A DNA stretch of 64,000 bases from Granulicatella adiacens ATCC 49175 (lineage in GTDB: Bacteria > Bacillota > Bacilli > Lactobacillales > Aerococcaceae). The notes under the pieces were generated by a model that saw only the letters and a program-made list of their open reading frames with translations, was not told the DNA's origin and did not search any database. The stretch's first letter is position 1; each line of letters starts with the position of its first letter. This document shows positions 30,995-40,715 of the stretch, piece after piece. Made by a program: the position numbers and the translations under genes. The DNA is taken from assembly GCF_025150565.1 (NCBI RefSeq), contig NZ_CP102283.1:310001-374000 (forward strand). The letters are read 5' to 3'.

Positions 30995-31042
30995 AAAAGG
31001 ACATCAAGTTTAGGAGTTCTCCTAAGCCTGATGTCCTTTTTT
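30995..31042 (+). terminator. Aminopeptidase terminator
   Basis: AAAGGACATCA pairs with TGATGTCCTTT, with an inner TTAGGAG/CTCCTAA stem, then T run. Confidence 0.88.
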
Positions 31043-31135
31043 AGTAAGAAGACTATAGAAAAATCTTATAGAGGTATAAAAAAACTCAATTGGTAAATAA
31101 ATCACAAACATTGTACAATAAATAGAGATAAAAGC

Positions 31136-32020
31136 TTACAAATCTCGCAATAATTCTATTAATTCAATTGTATTTTGCGAATAAGTTTGATTTGGGAGAT
31201 ACGCCACTCCAATCGGGAAGAAACTCTTCTTATCATCTAGAGGAATCCAAGTAAGTGAATCATCAGAATAAAAATCTTTATACTCATGGGCCATAATGCA
31301 TATGGAATTAAAGGTCGTTAAACTAGCTAGCAAAACTTCCCAATTATCATCTGTATAAACAATATGAGGCTCAAATCCAAAGTCTCTAGAACGAGTATGA
31401 AGTAGTTTTCCTAACATAAAGTTTCTTGATAAAGTACTGAAACGTTCATTTTTGAGATGTTCAAAAGTGAGTGAGGAGGCCTGTTCAAACGGATGCCCTT
31501 TCGGGACGACGATACTAGCATGGTATCCTAAAAAATCTTTTTGAAAAGGCTCAAGGTAAATATCGGTTTCAATCTTTGGAAACGAAAGAACTCCAAGATC
31601 AATTTCGCCATTGACGAGAGCTGTTTGTAGTTCTCTAGATCCACCTTGAATCATTGTTAGATGAACAGTTGGGTGTGACATCATAAATCTTGAGAATACT
31701 GGCATTAATTTAATGGCAAAAAGAGTTGGGAGACCTATTCGAATCGTTTCTTTTTGCGGGCGATTTAACTTTTGAATTTTTTGAACAGTTTCTTCTAACT
31801 GTAAAATAATTTTTTTCGCATCTTCGTATAGGACTTGTCCAGCATCCGTTAAACAGATTCCGTTTGTTTGCTGAATAAAAAGGGGAGTATGCAATTCAGA
31901 TTCTAATTTTTTAATGGTTTGGGAAAGGGTAGGTTGTGTGATGAATAAACTGCGTGCAGCTGGGGAGTATCCCCCATGGTCAACAATACTTACAAAGTAC
32001 TGTAGGTGTTTAATATCCAT
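31136..32020 (-). CDS. LysR-family transcriptional regulator
   Basis: 294 residues. N-terminal winged HTH (MDIKHLQYFVSIVDHGGYSPAARSL region, residues 1-60) and a periplasmic-binding-protein-like effector domain (about 90-294). Divergent from the ketopantoate-reductase-like gene at 32118 with 97 bases between, the usual arrangement for a LysR protein controlling its neighbour. The effector is unknown. Confidence 0.88.
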   Translation of the reverse strand: MDIKHLQYFVSIVDHGGYSPAARSLFITQPTLSQTIKKLESELHTPLFIQQTNGICLTDAGQVLYEDAKKIILQLEETVQKIQKLNRPQKETIRIGLPTLFAIKLMPVFSRFMMSHPTVHLTMIQGGSRELQTALVNGEIDLGVLSFPKIETDIYLEPFQKDFLGYHASIVVPKGHPFEQASSLTFEHLKNERFSTLSRNFMLGKLLHTRSRDFGFEPHIVYTDDNWEVLLASLTTFNSICIMAHEYKDFYSDDSLTWIPLDDKKSFFPIGVAYLPNQTYSQNTIELIELLRDL

Positions 32021-32117
32021 TTGAATGTCTCCTCGTCATTTAAGTGAAATCTTACACATTATTTTATCAAAGAAAAAAATGAGAAGCAATGTCTATTTAA
32101 ATTAAGGAGGAATAAGG

Positions 32118-33065
32118 ATGAAAATAACAATAGCTGGTGCTGGCGCAATGGGAAGTCGTTTCGGATTGATGTTGCATAACGCGGGGCACGAAGTAGTACT
32201 AGTAGATGGTTGGAAAGATCATGTAGAAGCCATTCAAAAAGAGGGATTAAAGGCAAACTTCAATGGTGAAGAAGTGATTGTCAAATTACCAGCGCTACTT
32301 CAAAGTGAAGTAACAGAGTCTGCTACAAGTGATTTGATCATTCTATTTACAAAGGCGATGCAATTAGAAAAAATGCTCAATGATTTGAAACCTGTTATTC
32401 ATGAGAAGACTAAAGTGCTATGCTTACTAAATGGTATTGGTCACGAAGAAGTCATCGAACAGTTTGTTCCTAAAGAAAATATCTTTATAGGGAATACGAT
32501 GTGGACTGCGGGAATGGAAGGCCCAGGTCGAGTGAAATTATTCGGAAGTGGAACAGTCGCGTTGAAGAACTTAGTGGATACTGACGATGCAAAAAAAGGA
32601 GCGCTTGAAATTGTCGAGGTATTGAATAGCGCAGGATTAAATGCTAATTATTCAGAGAATATCCTATATGCCATCTACAAGAAGGCTTGTGTCAATGGTA
32701 CAATGAATGGCTTATGTACCATTTTATTAAGTAATATGTATGAGTTTGGATCTACTACAGATGCTCATATGATTGTTGAAAATATAGTGAAAGAATTTGC
32801 AGAAGTTGCAAAAAATGAAAATATCGAAATAAATGTTTCAGAAATTGTTGAATATATCGAAAGTAATTGTTATAATTGTAAGACAATTGGACTTCACTAT
32901 CCATCTATGTATCAAGACTTAAATAAAAATAATCGTTTAACGGAGATTGATTATATTAATGGTGCAGTTGTTCGTAAAGGTGAAAAATATGGAGTACCAA
33001 CACCATATTGTGCTTTTCTAACGGCTTTGGTTCATTGTAAAGAACAAATTTTAGGAGCAAAATAG
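32118..33065 (+). CDS. Ketopantoate reductase family protein (PanE/ApbA-like)
   Basis: 315 residues. N-terminal Rossmann NAD(P) motif GAGAMG (7-12), central LLNGIG, and C-terminal domain with the catalytic-type lysine in YKKACVN and Glu in LTEIDYINGAVV. The family reduces 2-oxo acids; the classical product is pantoate from 2-dehydropantoate. No panB/panC nearby, and it is paired with an EIIC-like permease 20 bases downstream, so a role in another 2-hydroxy acid pathway is as likely as pantothenate synthesis. AAGGAGGAATA upstream. Confidence 0.82.
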   Translation: MKITIAGAGAMGSRFGLMLHNAGHEVVLVDGWKDHVEAIQKEGLKANFNGEEVIVKLPALLQSEVTESATSDLIILFTKAMQLEKMLNDLKPVIHEKTKVLCLLNGIGHEEVIEQFVPKENIFIGNTMWTAGMEGPGRVKLFGSGTVALKNLVDTDDAKKGALEIVEVLNSAGLNANYSENILYAIYKKACVNGTMNGLCTILLSNMYEFGSTTDAHMIVENIVKEFAEVAKNENIEINVSEIVEYIESNCYNCKTIGLHYPSMYQDLNKNNRLTEIDYINGAVVRKGEKYGVPTPYCAFLTALVHCKEQILGAK

Positions 33066-33085
33066 CTCAAGAAAGAGGGGAAATT

Positions 33086-34135
33086 ATGGAAGCTCAGGCT
33101 CAAACAAAAATGACTGGAAAAGTCTTTATTAATAAAATCTTATCAGGAACAGCATTAGGGGTTATTGTTGGTCTAATTCCAAACGCTGTTTTATCTGCAA
33201 TCTTAAAATATTTTAGTCAATATCCAATTGCTGTAACAATTACACAAATTGCAGTAATTTTTCAATTAGCAACGCCCCTTATCATTGGTGGATTAATCGC
33301 TTTACAATTTGGATTTAAACCAATGGAAATGATGGTAACTGCGGGTGCCTGCTTTGTAGCAAGTGGGGTTGTGACTTATAATGCTGAATTAAAAGCTTAT
33401 GTAGGTGCCGGAACAGGGGACCTAATTAACACAATGGTGACTGCAGCGATTGCAGTGGGGATGTTGATGCTCATTAAAGATAAATTTGGTTCAACAGCAG
33501 TGGTTGCAATGCCAATCGTCGTTGGGGTTGGATCTGCGTTTATCGGTCTATTACTCTTACCATACGTTAAAATGATTACTGCAGCGATTGGTCAAGTGAT
33601 CAACGAGTTCACAACATTACAACCAATTTTGATGTCTATCTTAATCTGCTGTTCATTTGCATTTTTAATCATCTCACCAATCTCTACAGTAGCGATTGGT
33701 TTAGCGATTCAGTTAAACGGTGTGTCTGCCGGGGCTGCTGCAATGGGGGTTGCTGCAACCGCTGTAGCATTAGTAGTTCATTCATGGAAAGTGAATAAAT
33801 CAGGGGTAACATTAGCGATTGCTTTAGGAGCAATGAAATTAATGATGCCAAACTTATTCAAATATCCAGTTATCTTGATTCCATGTTTATCGACAGCAAT
33901 TCTTTCAGCGATTCCTGTAGCGCTCTTCTCAGTAAGTGGTACTCCACAATCTGCTGGATTCGGTCTTGTTGGTTTAGTAGGACCATTAGCTTCTATTGAT
34001 GCAGGATTGAATGTTGGATTAGCTGCTATTGTATGGTTAGCTGTTCCAATTGCTGCTGCGATTGCAAGCAAGCTTGTATTTGAAAAAGTATTAAAACTAT
34101 ACGATTCTTCAGTAGTCTTCAAATTCCAAGACTAA
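33086..34135 (+). CDS. EIIC-like permease (PTS_EIIC_2 type membrane protein)
   Basis: 349 residues, about ten hydrophobic segments rich in Gly/Ala/Val. It resembles the PTS_EIIC_2 family of stand-alone EIIC-like membrane proteins. No EIIA or EIIB domain is fused or encoded nearby, so phosphorylation-coupled transport is doubtful. It starts 20 bases after the PanE-like gene and is probably co-transcribed, suggesting it carries the substrate or product of that enzyme. A terminator follows. Confidence 0.75.
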   Translation: MEAQAQTKMTGKVFINKILSGTALGVIVGLIPNAVLSAILKYFSQYPIAVTITQIAVIFQLATPLIIGGLIALQFGFKPMEMMVTAGACFVASGVVTYNAELKAYVGAGTGDLINTMVTAAIAVGMLMLIKDKFGSTAVVAMPIVVGVGSAFIGLLLLPYVKMITAAIGQVINEFTTLQPILMSILICCSFAFLIISPISTVAIGLAIQLNGVSAGAAAMGVAATAVALVVHSWKVNKSGVTLAIALGAMKLMMPNLFKYPVILIPCLSTAILSAIPVALFSVSGTPQSAGFGLVGLVGPLASIDAGLNVGLAAIVWLAVPIAAAIASKLVFEKVLKLYDSSVVFKFQD

Positions 34136-34154
34136 TCAACAGAATTCCTATCGG

Positions 34155-34190
34155 CTCCTTCATGTAATTGCATGGAGGAGTTTATTTTTA
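34155..34190 (+). terminator. Terminator after the EIIC-like gene
   Basis: CTCCTTCATG pairs with CATGGAGGAG (one T-G pair) around TAATTG, then a T-rich tract. Confidence 0.85.
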
Positions 34191-34238
34191 TTTTCCAAAG
34201 AAGATGGTACAATAAATCTAATAGAAGGGAGTGGTTGC

Positions 34239-35171
34239 ATGAGAATTCAGCAACTCATTTATTTTGAAAAAATTGCTGAAAAAGGTTCGATGAATGAGGC
34301 GGCTAAAGAGTTATACGTCAGCCAACCAAGTTTGTCGAAGGCCATTCGTGAACTTGAAATCGAGATGGATATTACGCTTTTTCAACGTGGAAATACGGGA
34401 ATTACTTTGACGGCAGAAGGACGAGAATTTCTAGTATATGCTCGTCAAGTCCTCGATCAAGTGAATTTGATGGAAGAAAAATACAAAAGACAAACGAAAC
34501 GGAAACGAACATTCTCAGTATCCGCTCAGCACTATGCCTTTGTGGTCCATGCCTTTGTAGATTTTATTCAAAAGGAAGCCGGAGACGAATATCAATTCAC
34601 GCTTCGTGAAACAGAAACACAAAATATTTTAGAAGACTTAACGAATTATAAGAGTGAGATTGGCGTCTTGTATTTGAATGATTTCAACCGCAAAGTCATG
34701 GAAAAATTATTCAAAGAAAAGGACTTAGTCTTCACGCCACTCTTCACGGCACAACCGCACGTATTCTTAAGTACGCAAAATCCACTTGCCGAAAAAGAGA
34801 GCATTACGCTAGAAGAATTAGAAGACTATCCTTATTTATCCTATGAACAGGGAGAAGAAAACTCATTCTACTTCTCAGAAGAAATCCTCAGCACGATGGA
34901 GCATAAGAAAAGCATTAAGGTAAGTGACCGAGCGACCATCTTTAACTTAATGGTCGGATTAAATGGATATACGATTAGTTCAGGGATTATTAGTAGCAAG
35001 CTAAACGATGATAAGATTGTTGCGGTGCCGCTGGACGTAGAAGATACGATGGAACTGGGAATCTTACAACACGATCAACGAAAATTATCGAAGGAAGCAG
35101 AGCGATTCTTGCACATGCTAAAAACACATATTCAGGAATACGGCTTTGAAGTTCAAAATCTTGATTTTTAA
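34239..35171 (+). CDS. LysR-family transcriptional regulator
   Basis: 310 residues. N-terminal HTH (MRIQQLIYFEKIAEKG, then YVSQPSLSKAIRELE) and an effector-binding domain. An extended -10 TGGTACAAT at 34204-34212 precedes it. It follows the terminator of the PanE/EIIC pair and lies just before phosphoglucomutase on the same strand, so its target could be either side or elsewhere. Confidence 0.88.
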   Translation: MRIQQLIYFEKIAEKGSMNEAAKELYVSQPSLSKAIRELEIEMDITLFQRGNTGITLTAEGREFLVYARQVLDQVNLMEEKYKRQTKRKRTFSVSAQHYAFVVHAFVDFIQKEAGDEYQFTLRETETQNILEDLTNYKSEIGVLYLNDFNRKVMEKLFKEKDLVFTPLFTAQPHVFLSTQNPLAEKESITLEELEDYPYLSYEQGEENSFYFSEEILSTMEHKKSIKVSDRATIFNLMVGLNGYTISSGIISSKLNDDKIVAVPLDVEDTMELGILQHDQRKLSKEAERFLHMLKTHIQEYGFEVQNLDF

Positions 35172-35258
35172 TTCACAAAGAGGTTGAAACTATTCGGAAA
35201 ATCGGGGATAATAAAAGAAGGTAAGACAGAAATACTCAATAGAAGGAGACGGATGCAA

Positions 35259-36971
35259 ATGAGTTGGAAAGAAACAGCAAAATTATGGGAATCTTTTGAT
35301 GCACTAGAAGAAGGATTAAAGGTGCAATTACAATCAATGGATGATGTTCAAAAAGAGGAAGCCTTCTATACACCATTAGAGTTTGGTACTGCGGGAATGC
35401 GTGGAATTGTTGGACCAGGGATTAATCGCATGAACACTTACACAGTGCGTCAGGCAACAGAAGGATTATCACGCTTAATTGAGAGTTACGGGGAAGAAGC
35501 GAAAAAACGTGGGGTAGCGATTGCATACGATTCACGTCATTTTTCACCAGAATTCGCAATGGAGTCTGCACGTACACTAGCGACTCACGGTATTGCGTCA
35601 TATGTATTTGAAAGCTTACGTCCAACACCTGAATTATCATTTGCGGTACGTCACTTACATACATTTGCCGGAATTATGATTACAGCTAGTCATAACCCAG
35701 CAGCCTACAACGGATATAAAGTATACGGTGAAGACGGCGGTCAAATGCCTCCAAAAGATGCAGATGCTTTAACTGCATACGTTCGTCAAGTGGCAAATCC
35801 ACTTGAAATCGAAGTGCTAGATGATGATGCATTAGAAGCATCAGGGCTTGTAACGATTATCGGAAAAGACGTGGATGATGCGTACTTAAAAGAAATCAAA
35901 ACAGTCTCTGTAAATCCAAAACTTCTTAGCGATGTAGAAGGATTATCAGTCGTTTATACACCGTTACACGGTACTGGTTTAATGCTTGTAGAAAAAGCAT
36001 TAGAACAAGCAAACTTCAAAGGATTGCATGTGGTTGAAGAACAAGCGGTGCCAGATGGAGACTTCTCAACAGTTAAATCTCCAAACCCTGAAGAAGCAGG
36101 TGCATTTGAGTATGCGGTAGAACTAGGGAAAAAAGTAGGCGCTGATGTATTATTAGCCACCGACCCTGATGCGGACCGTATGGGGGCTGCCGTACGCTTA
36201 CCAGATGGAAGCTACCAAGTAATTACAGGAAACCAAATCGCGGCCATCTTAGTGGATTACTTATTATATGCTCACCAACAAGCAGGAACTCTTCCAAGTA
36301 ACGCGCTTGTCGTGAAATCAATCGTAAGTAGCGAACTTCCAACAGCCGTTGCTAAAAGCTATGGCGCTGAAATGATGAATGTATTAACAGGATTCAAATT
36401 CATTGCAGAACAAATCCAACACGACGAAGAAACTGGAGAACATACTTTCATGTTCGGTTTCGAAGAAAGTTATGGATACCTTGTGAAATCATTCGTTCGT
36501 GATAAAGACGCGGTTCAAGCAGTGTTATTACTAACAGAAGTAGCAGCACACTTCAAGAACGAAGGCAAGACTTTATATGACGGACTTCAAGCATTATATG
36601 CAAAACACGGTTACTTCTTAGAAAAAACAATTTCTGTGACAGTAGCTGGTTTAGAAGGGCCACAAAAGATCAAAGCCTTATTAGACGGCTTACGCGCTTC
36701 CGTTCCAACAAGCTTTGGAGGATTGAAAGTAGCATTCGCACAAGACTTTGCAGTAAACGAACAAAAAGATGCGAATGGAGTTGTTACTGAAATCGGACTT
36801 CCAACATCTAATGTATTGAAATATATCTTAGAAGATGGCTCTTGGATTGCGGTTCGCCCAAGTGGTACAGAACCAAAAATCAAGTTCTACATCGGTGCTA
36901 AAGCGGAAAGCGAAGAATCTGCAAAAGAAAAAGTTGCAGCCTTACAAGCCGACTTAGAAAAATTACAATAA
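35259..36971 (+). CDS. pgcA: Alpha-phosphoglucomutase (PgcA-type phosphohexomutase)
   Basis: Interconverts glucose 1-phosphate and glucose 6-phosphate, feeding UDP-glucose for cell-envelope polymers. 570 residues from the ATG at 35259 (alternative ATG 35253; AAGGAG at 35243-35248); the open frame runs back to 35184 without an RBS. Phosphoserine loop ITASHNP (Ser144), metal-binding DPDADRMG, sugar-binding GFEESYGY and phosphate-binding RPSGTEPK are all present. Same family as Bacillus PgcA; phosphomannomutase activity is a less likely alternative. Confidence 0.93.
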   Translation: MSWKETAKLWESFDALEEGLKVQLQSMDDVQKEEAFYTPLEFGTAGMRGIVGPGINRMNTYTVRQATEGLSRLIESYGEEAKKRGVAIAYDSRHFSPEFAMESARTLATHGIASYVFESLRPTPELSFAVRHLHTFAGIMITASHNPAAYNGYKVYGEDGGQMPPKDADALTAYVRQVANPLEIEVLDDDALEASGLVTIIGKDVDDAYLKEIKTVSVNPKLLSDVEGLSVVYTPLHGTGLMLVEKALEQANFKGLHVVEEQAVPDGDFSTVKSPNPEEAGAFEYAVELGKKVGADVLLATDPDADRMGAAVRLPDGSYQVITGNQIAAILVDYLLYAHQQAGTLPSNALVVKSIVSSELPTAVAKSYGAEMMNVLTGFKFIAEQIQHDEETGEHTFMFGFEESYGYLVKSFVRDKDAVQAVLLLTEVAAHFKNEGKTLYDGLQALYAKHGYFLEKTISVTVAGLEGPQKIKALLDGLRASVPTSFGGLKVAFAQDFAVNEQKDANGVVTEIGLPTSNVLKYILEDGSWIAVRPSGTEPKIKFYIGAKAESEESAKEKVAALQADLEKLQ

Positions 36972-36983
36972 TGAATGAAGTAG

Positions 36984-37015
36984 AGCACTCTTACATTTGT
37001 AGGAGTGCTTTTTTT
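36984..37015 (+). terminator. Phosphoglucomutase terminator
   Basis: AGCACTC pairs with GAGTGCT around a TACA/TGTA extension, followed by seven T. Confidence 0.88.
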
Positions 37016-37034
37016 GAGAGTTTTAGAAAGAAAG

Positions 37035-37063
37035 TTTTGAGAATCAAAGGAGTATGCTATAAT
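37035..37063 (+). promoter_or_regulatory. Promoter of the lipoprotein gene at 37123
   Basis: TATAAT (37058-37063) preceded by TG at the extended -10 position; -35 TTTTGA (37035-37040) at 17 bp. Confidence 0.65.
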
Positions 37064-37122
37064 GAAATTCATATAAACAAGCTTTCAAAAATCGCTATTT
37101 TAAAAGTTTTAAGGAGAACACA

Positions 37123-38097
37123 ATGAAAAAAGAAATTAAATTATTGCTAGTAGGGAGCTCGCTATTCTGTTCATTCGTCATTGCAGGGTGCTCGGCTACT
37201 CCATCTACTTCAAGTGAAACCACTCAAGCTCAAAAGCAAGATACTGTTTATCATAAAAATGATGTTACTGGTCCAGCGGCTTCCTTTGATTGGGACGCTA
37301 AAATGCCTCCGTTAACGAATTACGAACAAACGTATGTAGAATCTTATAGTGGCAAAACTGTAAAAATGCCTTTAAATCGTGTGAAAAAAGCGGCAGAAGA
37401 TCTTGCAGAGAAGAAAAAGGGCATTACAGATAGTAAAGTCCAAGAAGCATTAAAATTAGTGGACGCTGTCTTTGTAAATCAAGAAAATTTTGATGCACTT
37501 TTACATGCTACAACGACCTCTAATCAAGAAGAATTTTTTGATAAACTATGGAATGGGTATATGGTGAAGATGTTGACAGAATCCAGACCAACCTTCTCTA
37601 ATGATGCAGAAATAGAGTTTCAAGGTGTTACTTATCCTATTAAAGTTTATGGTCCCATGTATTTAAAAGTAAATACAAACTCACTAGGGAAAGCAGGAGC
37701 ATACACACTGGAAGATTACAAAGTCGATGGGGATACCGTGTATTTGAAATTCCAAGCTCCAAAAGTAGATCTCTATCAATATGAAGTACAAGCAAGTTAT
37801 CAAAGAGACAATCAAGCTTTCTTTGAAGGGTTAATCCAGGAATCTCAAAAGATAGGGCAATCTGATTTTTCTAAAGCTCTCTTGCTTAAGTTAATTTATC
37901 GATTAGCAGCCCTAGGGTTTAAATCGAATTTGGGAGTGAACTTAGAAGGCATGGATTATCTTCCAAGAAATACGCACTATTTAGCAATTAAAGTGGATGA
38001 TAAAGGAAAAGCAACGATTGATGACGTAAACTTAGCGAACCTTCTTCAAATTGACTTGAAAACAGCGAACGAAGCGAATAAAGGAAAATTCGAATAA
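37123..38097 (+). CDS. Lipoprotein of unknown function
   Basis: 324 residues. Type II signal peptide MKKEIKLLLVGSSLFCSFVIAGC with the lipobox IAGC, so it should be lipid-anchored on the outer face of the membrane. A Ser/Thr/Gln linker follows, then a ~280-residue domain I cannot assign, rich in Lys/Asp/Tyr. Own promoter and terminator, so it is monocistronic. The coordinates are secure, the function is not. Confidence 0.78.
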   Translation: MKKEIKLLLVGSSLFCSFVIAGCSATPSTSSETTQAQKQDTVYHKNDVTGPAASFDWDAKMPPLTNYEQTYVESYSGKTVKMPLNRVKKAAEDLAEKKKGITDSKVQEALKLVDAVFVNQENFDALLHATTTSNQEEFFDKLWNGYMVKMLTESRPTFSNDAEIEFQGVTYPIKVYGPMYLKVNTNSLGKAGAYTLEDYKVDGDTVYLKFQAPKVDLYQYEVQASYQRDNQAFFEGLIQESQKIGQSDFSKALLLKLIYRLAALGFKSNLGVNLEGMDYLPRNTHYLAIKVDDKGKATIDDVNLANLLQIDLKTANEANKGKFE

Positions 38098-38113
38098 AGC
38101 CAAATATAGAAAG

Positions 38114-38150
38114 ACCGGTAATACTCAAGGAGTGTTACCGGTTATTTGTT
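38114..38150 (+). terminator. Terminator after the lipoprotein gene
   Basis: ACCGGTAA pairs with TTACCGGT with an inner ACTC/AGT extension; T-rich tail. Confidence 0.8.
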
Positions 38151-38190
38151 TGTCTAAACAACTTAAAAATCAATGGTGTTCCAGTCGGAC

Positions 38191-38204
38191 TAGCATGGTA
38201 TAAT
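38191..38204 (+). promoter_or_regulatory. Extended -10 promoter of the RhaD-like gene
   Basis: TGGTATAAT at 38196-38204, about 59 bases before the start codon; no convincing -35. Confidence 0.55.
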
Positions 38205-38262
38205 GAAGTCAAAGCATACGAAGAACAAGTGTTATCAAAAAGAAATTAAGGGAGAATTGAAA

Positions 38263-39084
38263 ATGACAAAATTTATTGAATCACCAGCAGTACAAAAATT
38301 ATGTGAACTGACAAAAGAATCGTACTTACGTTATTGGGATGAACGTAATGGCGGGAACGTGTCAGTACGCTTGGAAGCGAGCGAAGTAGAAGGTTATGAA
38401 GACGTAAAAGAAGTGAAACGTGTTCTCGATTTAGGATTCGATGCTTCAACACATGCGGGTTACTATTACTTAGTAACAGGGACAGGACGTTACTTCAGAA
38501 ACGTGACAAACCAACCGCTTCTTGATTTAGGATTGGTTCGTATTTCAGAAGACGGACAAAAAGCAGAATTGCTATGGGGATTTGAAGATGGCGGAAAACC
38601 AACTTCAGAATTCGCGAGCCACTTAATGAGCCATATCGAACGACTCAAAGTGAACCCAAATCATAAAGTGGTCTTCCATTGCCACCCAACAAACCTTATC
38701 GCATTAAGCTTCACACAACCATTAGACGAACGTCATTTATCAAGACTTCTTTGGAAAATGCAAGCGGAATCCATCGTTGTCTTCCCAGAAGGAATCGGCG
38801 TGATTCCTTATATGACACCAGGAACGAACGCAATTGGGGAAGCAACAGCTGCGAAAATGGCAGAGTTTAGAGCGGTGATTTGGCCACACCATGGATTATT
38901 TGCATCAGGCGATACTCTGGATGAAACATATGGATTAATTGAAGTCATCGAAAAAGCAGCGATGATTTACTCTCAAGTCGGTGCACAAGGTGGAAAAATC
39001 CTACAAGAAATTACAGATGCGCAATTACAAGAAATTGCGGAATACTTCCATATGACTCCGCACGAAGGATTCTTAGAACTATAA
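38263..39084 (+). CDS. rhaD: Rhamnulose-1-phosphate aldolase-like class II aldolase
   Basis: 273 residues from the ATG at 38263 (GGGAGAA upstream). Class II aldolase/adducin fold, closest by length and sequence pattern to RhaD, which splits L-rhamnulose 1-phosphate to DHAP and L-lactaldehyde. Probable catalytic Glu116 (TSEF) and zinc ligands His139 and His141 (FHCHPTN), with a third His in WPHHGLF. No rhaA, rhaB or rhamnose transporter accompanies it; it has its own promoter and terminator. The substrate could therefore be another sugar phosphate. Confidence 0.85.
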   Translation: MTKFIESPAVQKLCELTKESYLRYWDERNGGNVSVRLEASEVEGYEDVKEVKRVLDLGFDASTHAGYYYLVTGTGRYFRNVTNQPLLDLGLVRISEDGQKAELLWGFEDGGKPTSEFASHLMSHIERLKVNPNHKVVFHCHPTNLIALSFTQPLDERHLSRLLWKMQAESIVVFPEGIGVIPYMTPGTNAIGEATAAKMAEFRAVIWPHHGLFASGDTLDETYGLIEVIEKAAMIYSQVGAQGGKILQEITDAQLQEIAEYFHMTPHEGFLEL

Positions 39085-39101
39085 AAAATAAATAGAGCAA
39101 A

Positions 39102-39132
39102 AAGCAAGTCTAACCAAGGACTTGCTTTTTTT
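39102..39132 (+). terminator. Terminator after the RhaD-like gene
   Basis: AAGCAAGTC/GACTTGCTT around an 8-base loop, then T run. Confidence 0.9.
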
Positions 39133-39214
39133 CTTCAAGTCTCCATCCATGTACAATTGTCCAGAACTGGTGTAAAATAAAGATGTAATTACAATAAAAA
39201 AGGGGTATCGATAG

Positions 39215-40705
39215 ATGAACTCAGTTTATAAAGATGATAGTTTAACACTACATACAGACCTATATCAAATTAATATGATGAAAACATATTGGGAAACAGG
39301 CGTGTCTGAGAAGAAAGCCATTTTCGAAGCGTATTTCAGAAAGTTACCATTTGAAAATGGTTATGCAATTTTTGCGGGACTAGAACGCATTGTCCACTTT
39401 ATTGAACAATTACGTTTCTCAAAAACAGATATTGAATATTTACGTGGACTTGGACATTATCCAGAAGAATTCTTAGCATACTTAGAAAACTTCGAATTCA
39501 AAGGAAGCATCCGCTCTGCCGTAGAGGGAGAACTCGTTTTCGCGAACGAACCACTTGTTCAAGTTGAAGGAACGCTTGCTGAATGTCAATTAATCGAAAC
39601 AGCTTTATTAAATATCGTGAACTTCCAAACGCTGATCGCAACAAAAGCGAGCCGTGTACGTATGGTTTCTGGAGACGATCCAGTACTTGAATTCGGTACT
39701 CGTCGTGCGCAAGAATTAGATGCGGCGATTTGGGGAACACGTGCAGCGTACATCGGTGGATGTGATGCGACAAGTAACGTTCGTGCCGGCAAGATGTTTG
39801 GCATTCCAGTTTCTGGAACACATGCCCACTCATTAGTACAAGCGTACCGTGATGACTATGAAGCGTTCAAAGCGTATGCCACGAGTCACCGTGACTGCGT
39901 ATTCTTAGTCGATACGTATGATATCTTGAAATCTGGTGTTCCAAATGCCATCCGTGTAGCCAAAGAATTCGGCGACAAGATTAATTTCTTAGGCGTTCGT
40001 ATTGACAGTGGTGACATGGCCTATATGTCGAAAAAAGTTCGTCAACAATTAGATGAAGCTGGATTTACAAAAGCGAAAATTTACGCATCAAGTGACCTTG
40101 ATGAAAAAACAATCCTCAACTTGAAGATGCAAGGCGCTAAAATCGACGTCTGGGGTATCGGGACTCGTTTAATTACAGCATATGACCAACCAGCGCTTGG
40201 CTGTGTGTACAAGCTTGTAAGTATCGAAGACGAAAACGGCGTAATGGTGGATACAATGAAGATTTCAAACAATGCGGAAAAAGTATCTACACCTGGTAAG
40301 AAGCAAGTATGGCGTATTACACGTAATTCAGACGGAAAATCTGAAGGGGACTACATCGCATTATGGGATGAACGCCCAGATCAATTAGATGAACTCTTTA
40401 TGTTCCATCCAGTCTACACTTATATTAATAAAACAGTGACGGACTTCACAGCGCGTCCAATTTTACAACCGATTTTCAATAACGGAAAATTAGTGTATGA
40501 ATTACCAACACTTCAAGAAATTAAAGCGTATAAAGACGAGCAAATCGAAGCGTTATGGGACGAATACAAACGTATCTTGAACCCAGAGCAATATCCAGTC
40601 GACCTCTCTCAAAAGACATACGACCAAAAATTGGCAAGTATTGCGGAAATCAGAGAAGAAGTGCGTCTTAAATCAGAACAGTTGGCCAAAGAAAACGCAA
40701 AGTAA
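39215..40705 (+). CDS. pncB: Nicotinate phosphoribosyltransferase
   Basis: Converts nicotinate and PRPP (with ATP) to nicotinate mononucleotide, the entry step of NAD salvage. 496 residues, the usual size of the Gram-positive form. Conserved [15 protein letters not shown] near the N-terminus, [22 protein letters not shown] with the phosphoryl-accepting-type His, and RIDSGDMAY. Followed 10 bases later by nadE, so the two form a salvage operon; the intervening NadD step is not encoded in the window. Confidence 0.95.
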   Translation: MNSVYKDDSLTLHTDLYQINMMKTYWETGVSEKKAIFEAYFRKLPFENGYAIFAGLERIVHFIEQLRFSKTDIEYLRGLGHYPEEFLAYLENFEFKGSIRSAVEGELVFANEPLVQVEGTLAECQLIETALLNIVNFQTLIATKASRVRMVSGDDPVLEFGTRRAQELDAAIWGTRAAYIGGCDATSNVRAGKMFGIPVSGTHAHSLVQAYRDDYEAFKAYATSHRDCVFLVDTYDILKSGVPNAIRVAKEFGDKINFLGVRIDSGDMAYMSKKVRQQLDEAGFTKAKIYASSDLDEKTILNLKMQGAKIDVWGIGTRLITAYDQPALGCVYKLVSIEDENGVMVDTMKISNNAEKVSTPGKKQVWRITRNSDGKSEGDYIALWDERPDQLDELFMFHPVYTYINKTVTDFTARPILQPIFNNGKLVYELPTLQEIKAYKDEQIEALWDEYKRILNPEQYPVDLSQKTYDQKLASIAEIREEVRLKSEQLAKENAK

Positions 40706-40715
40706 GGGGAACGTT

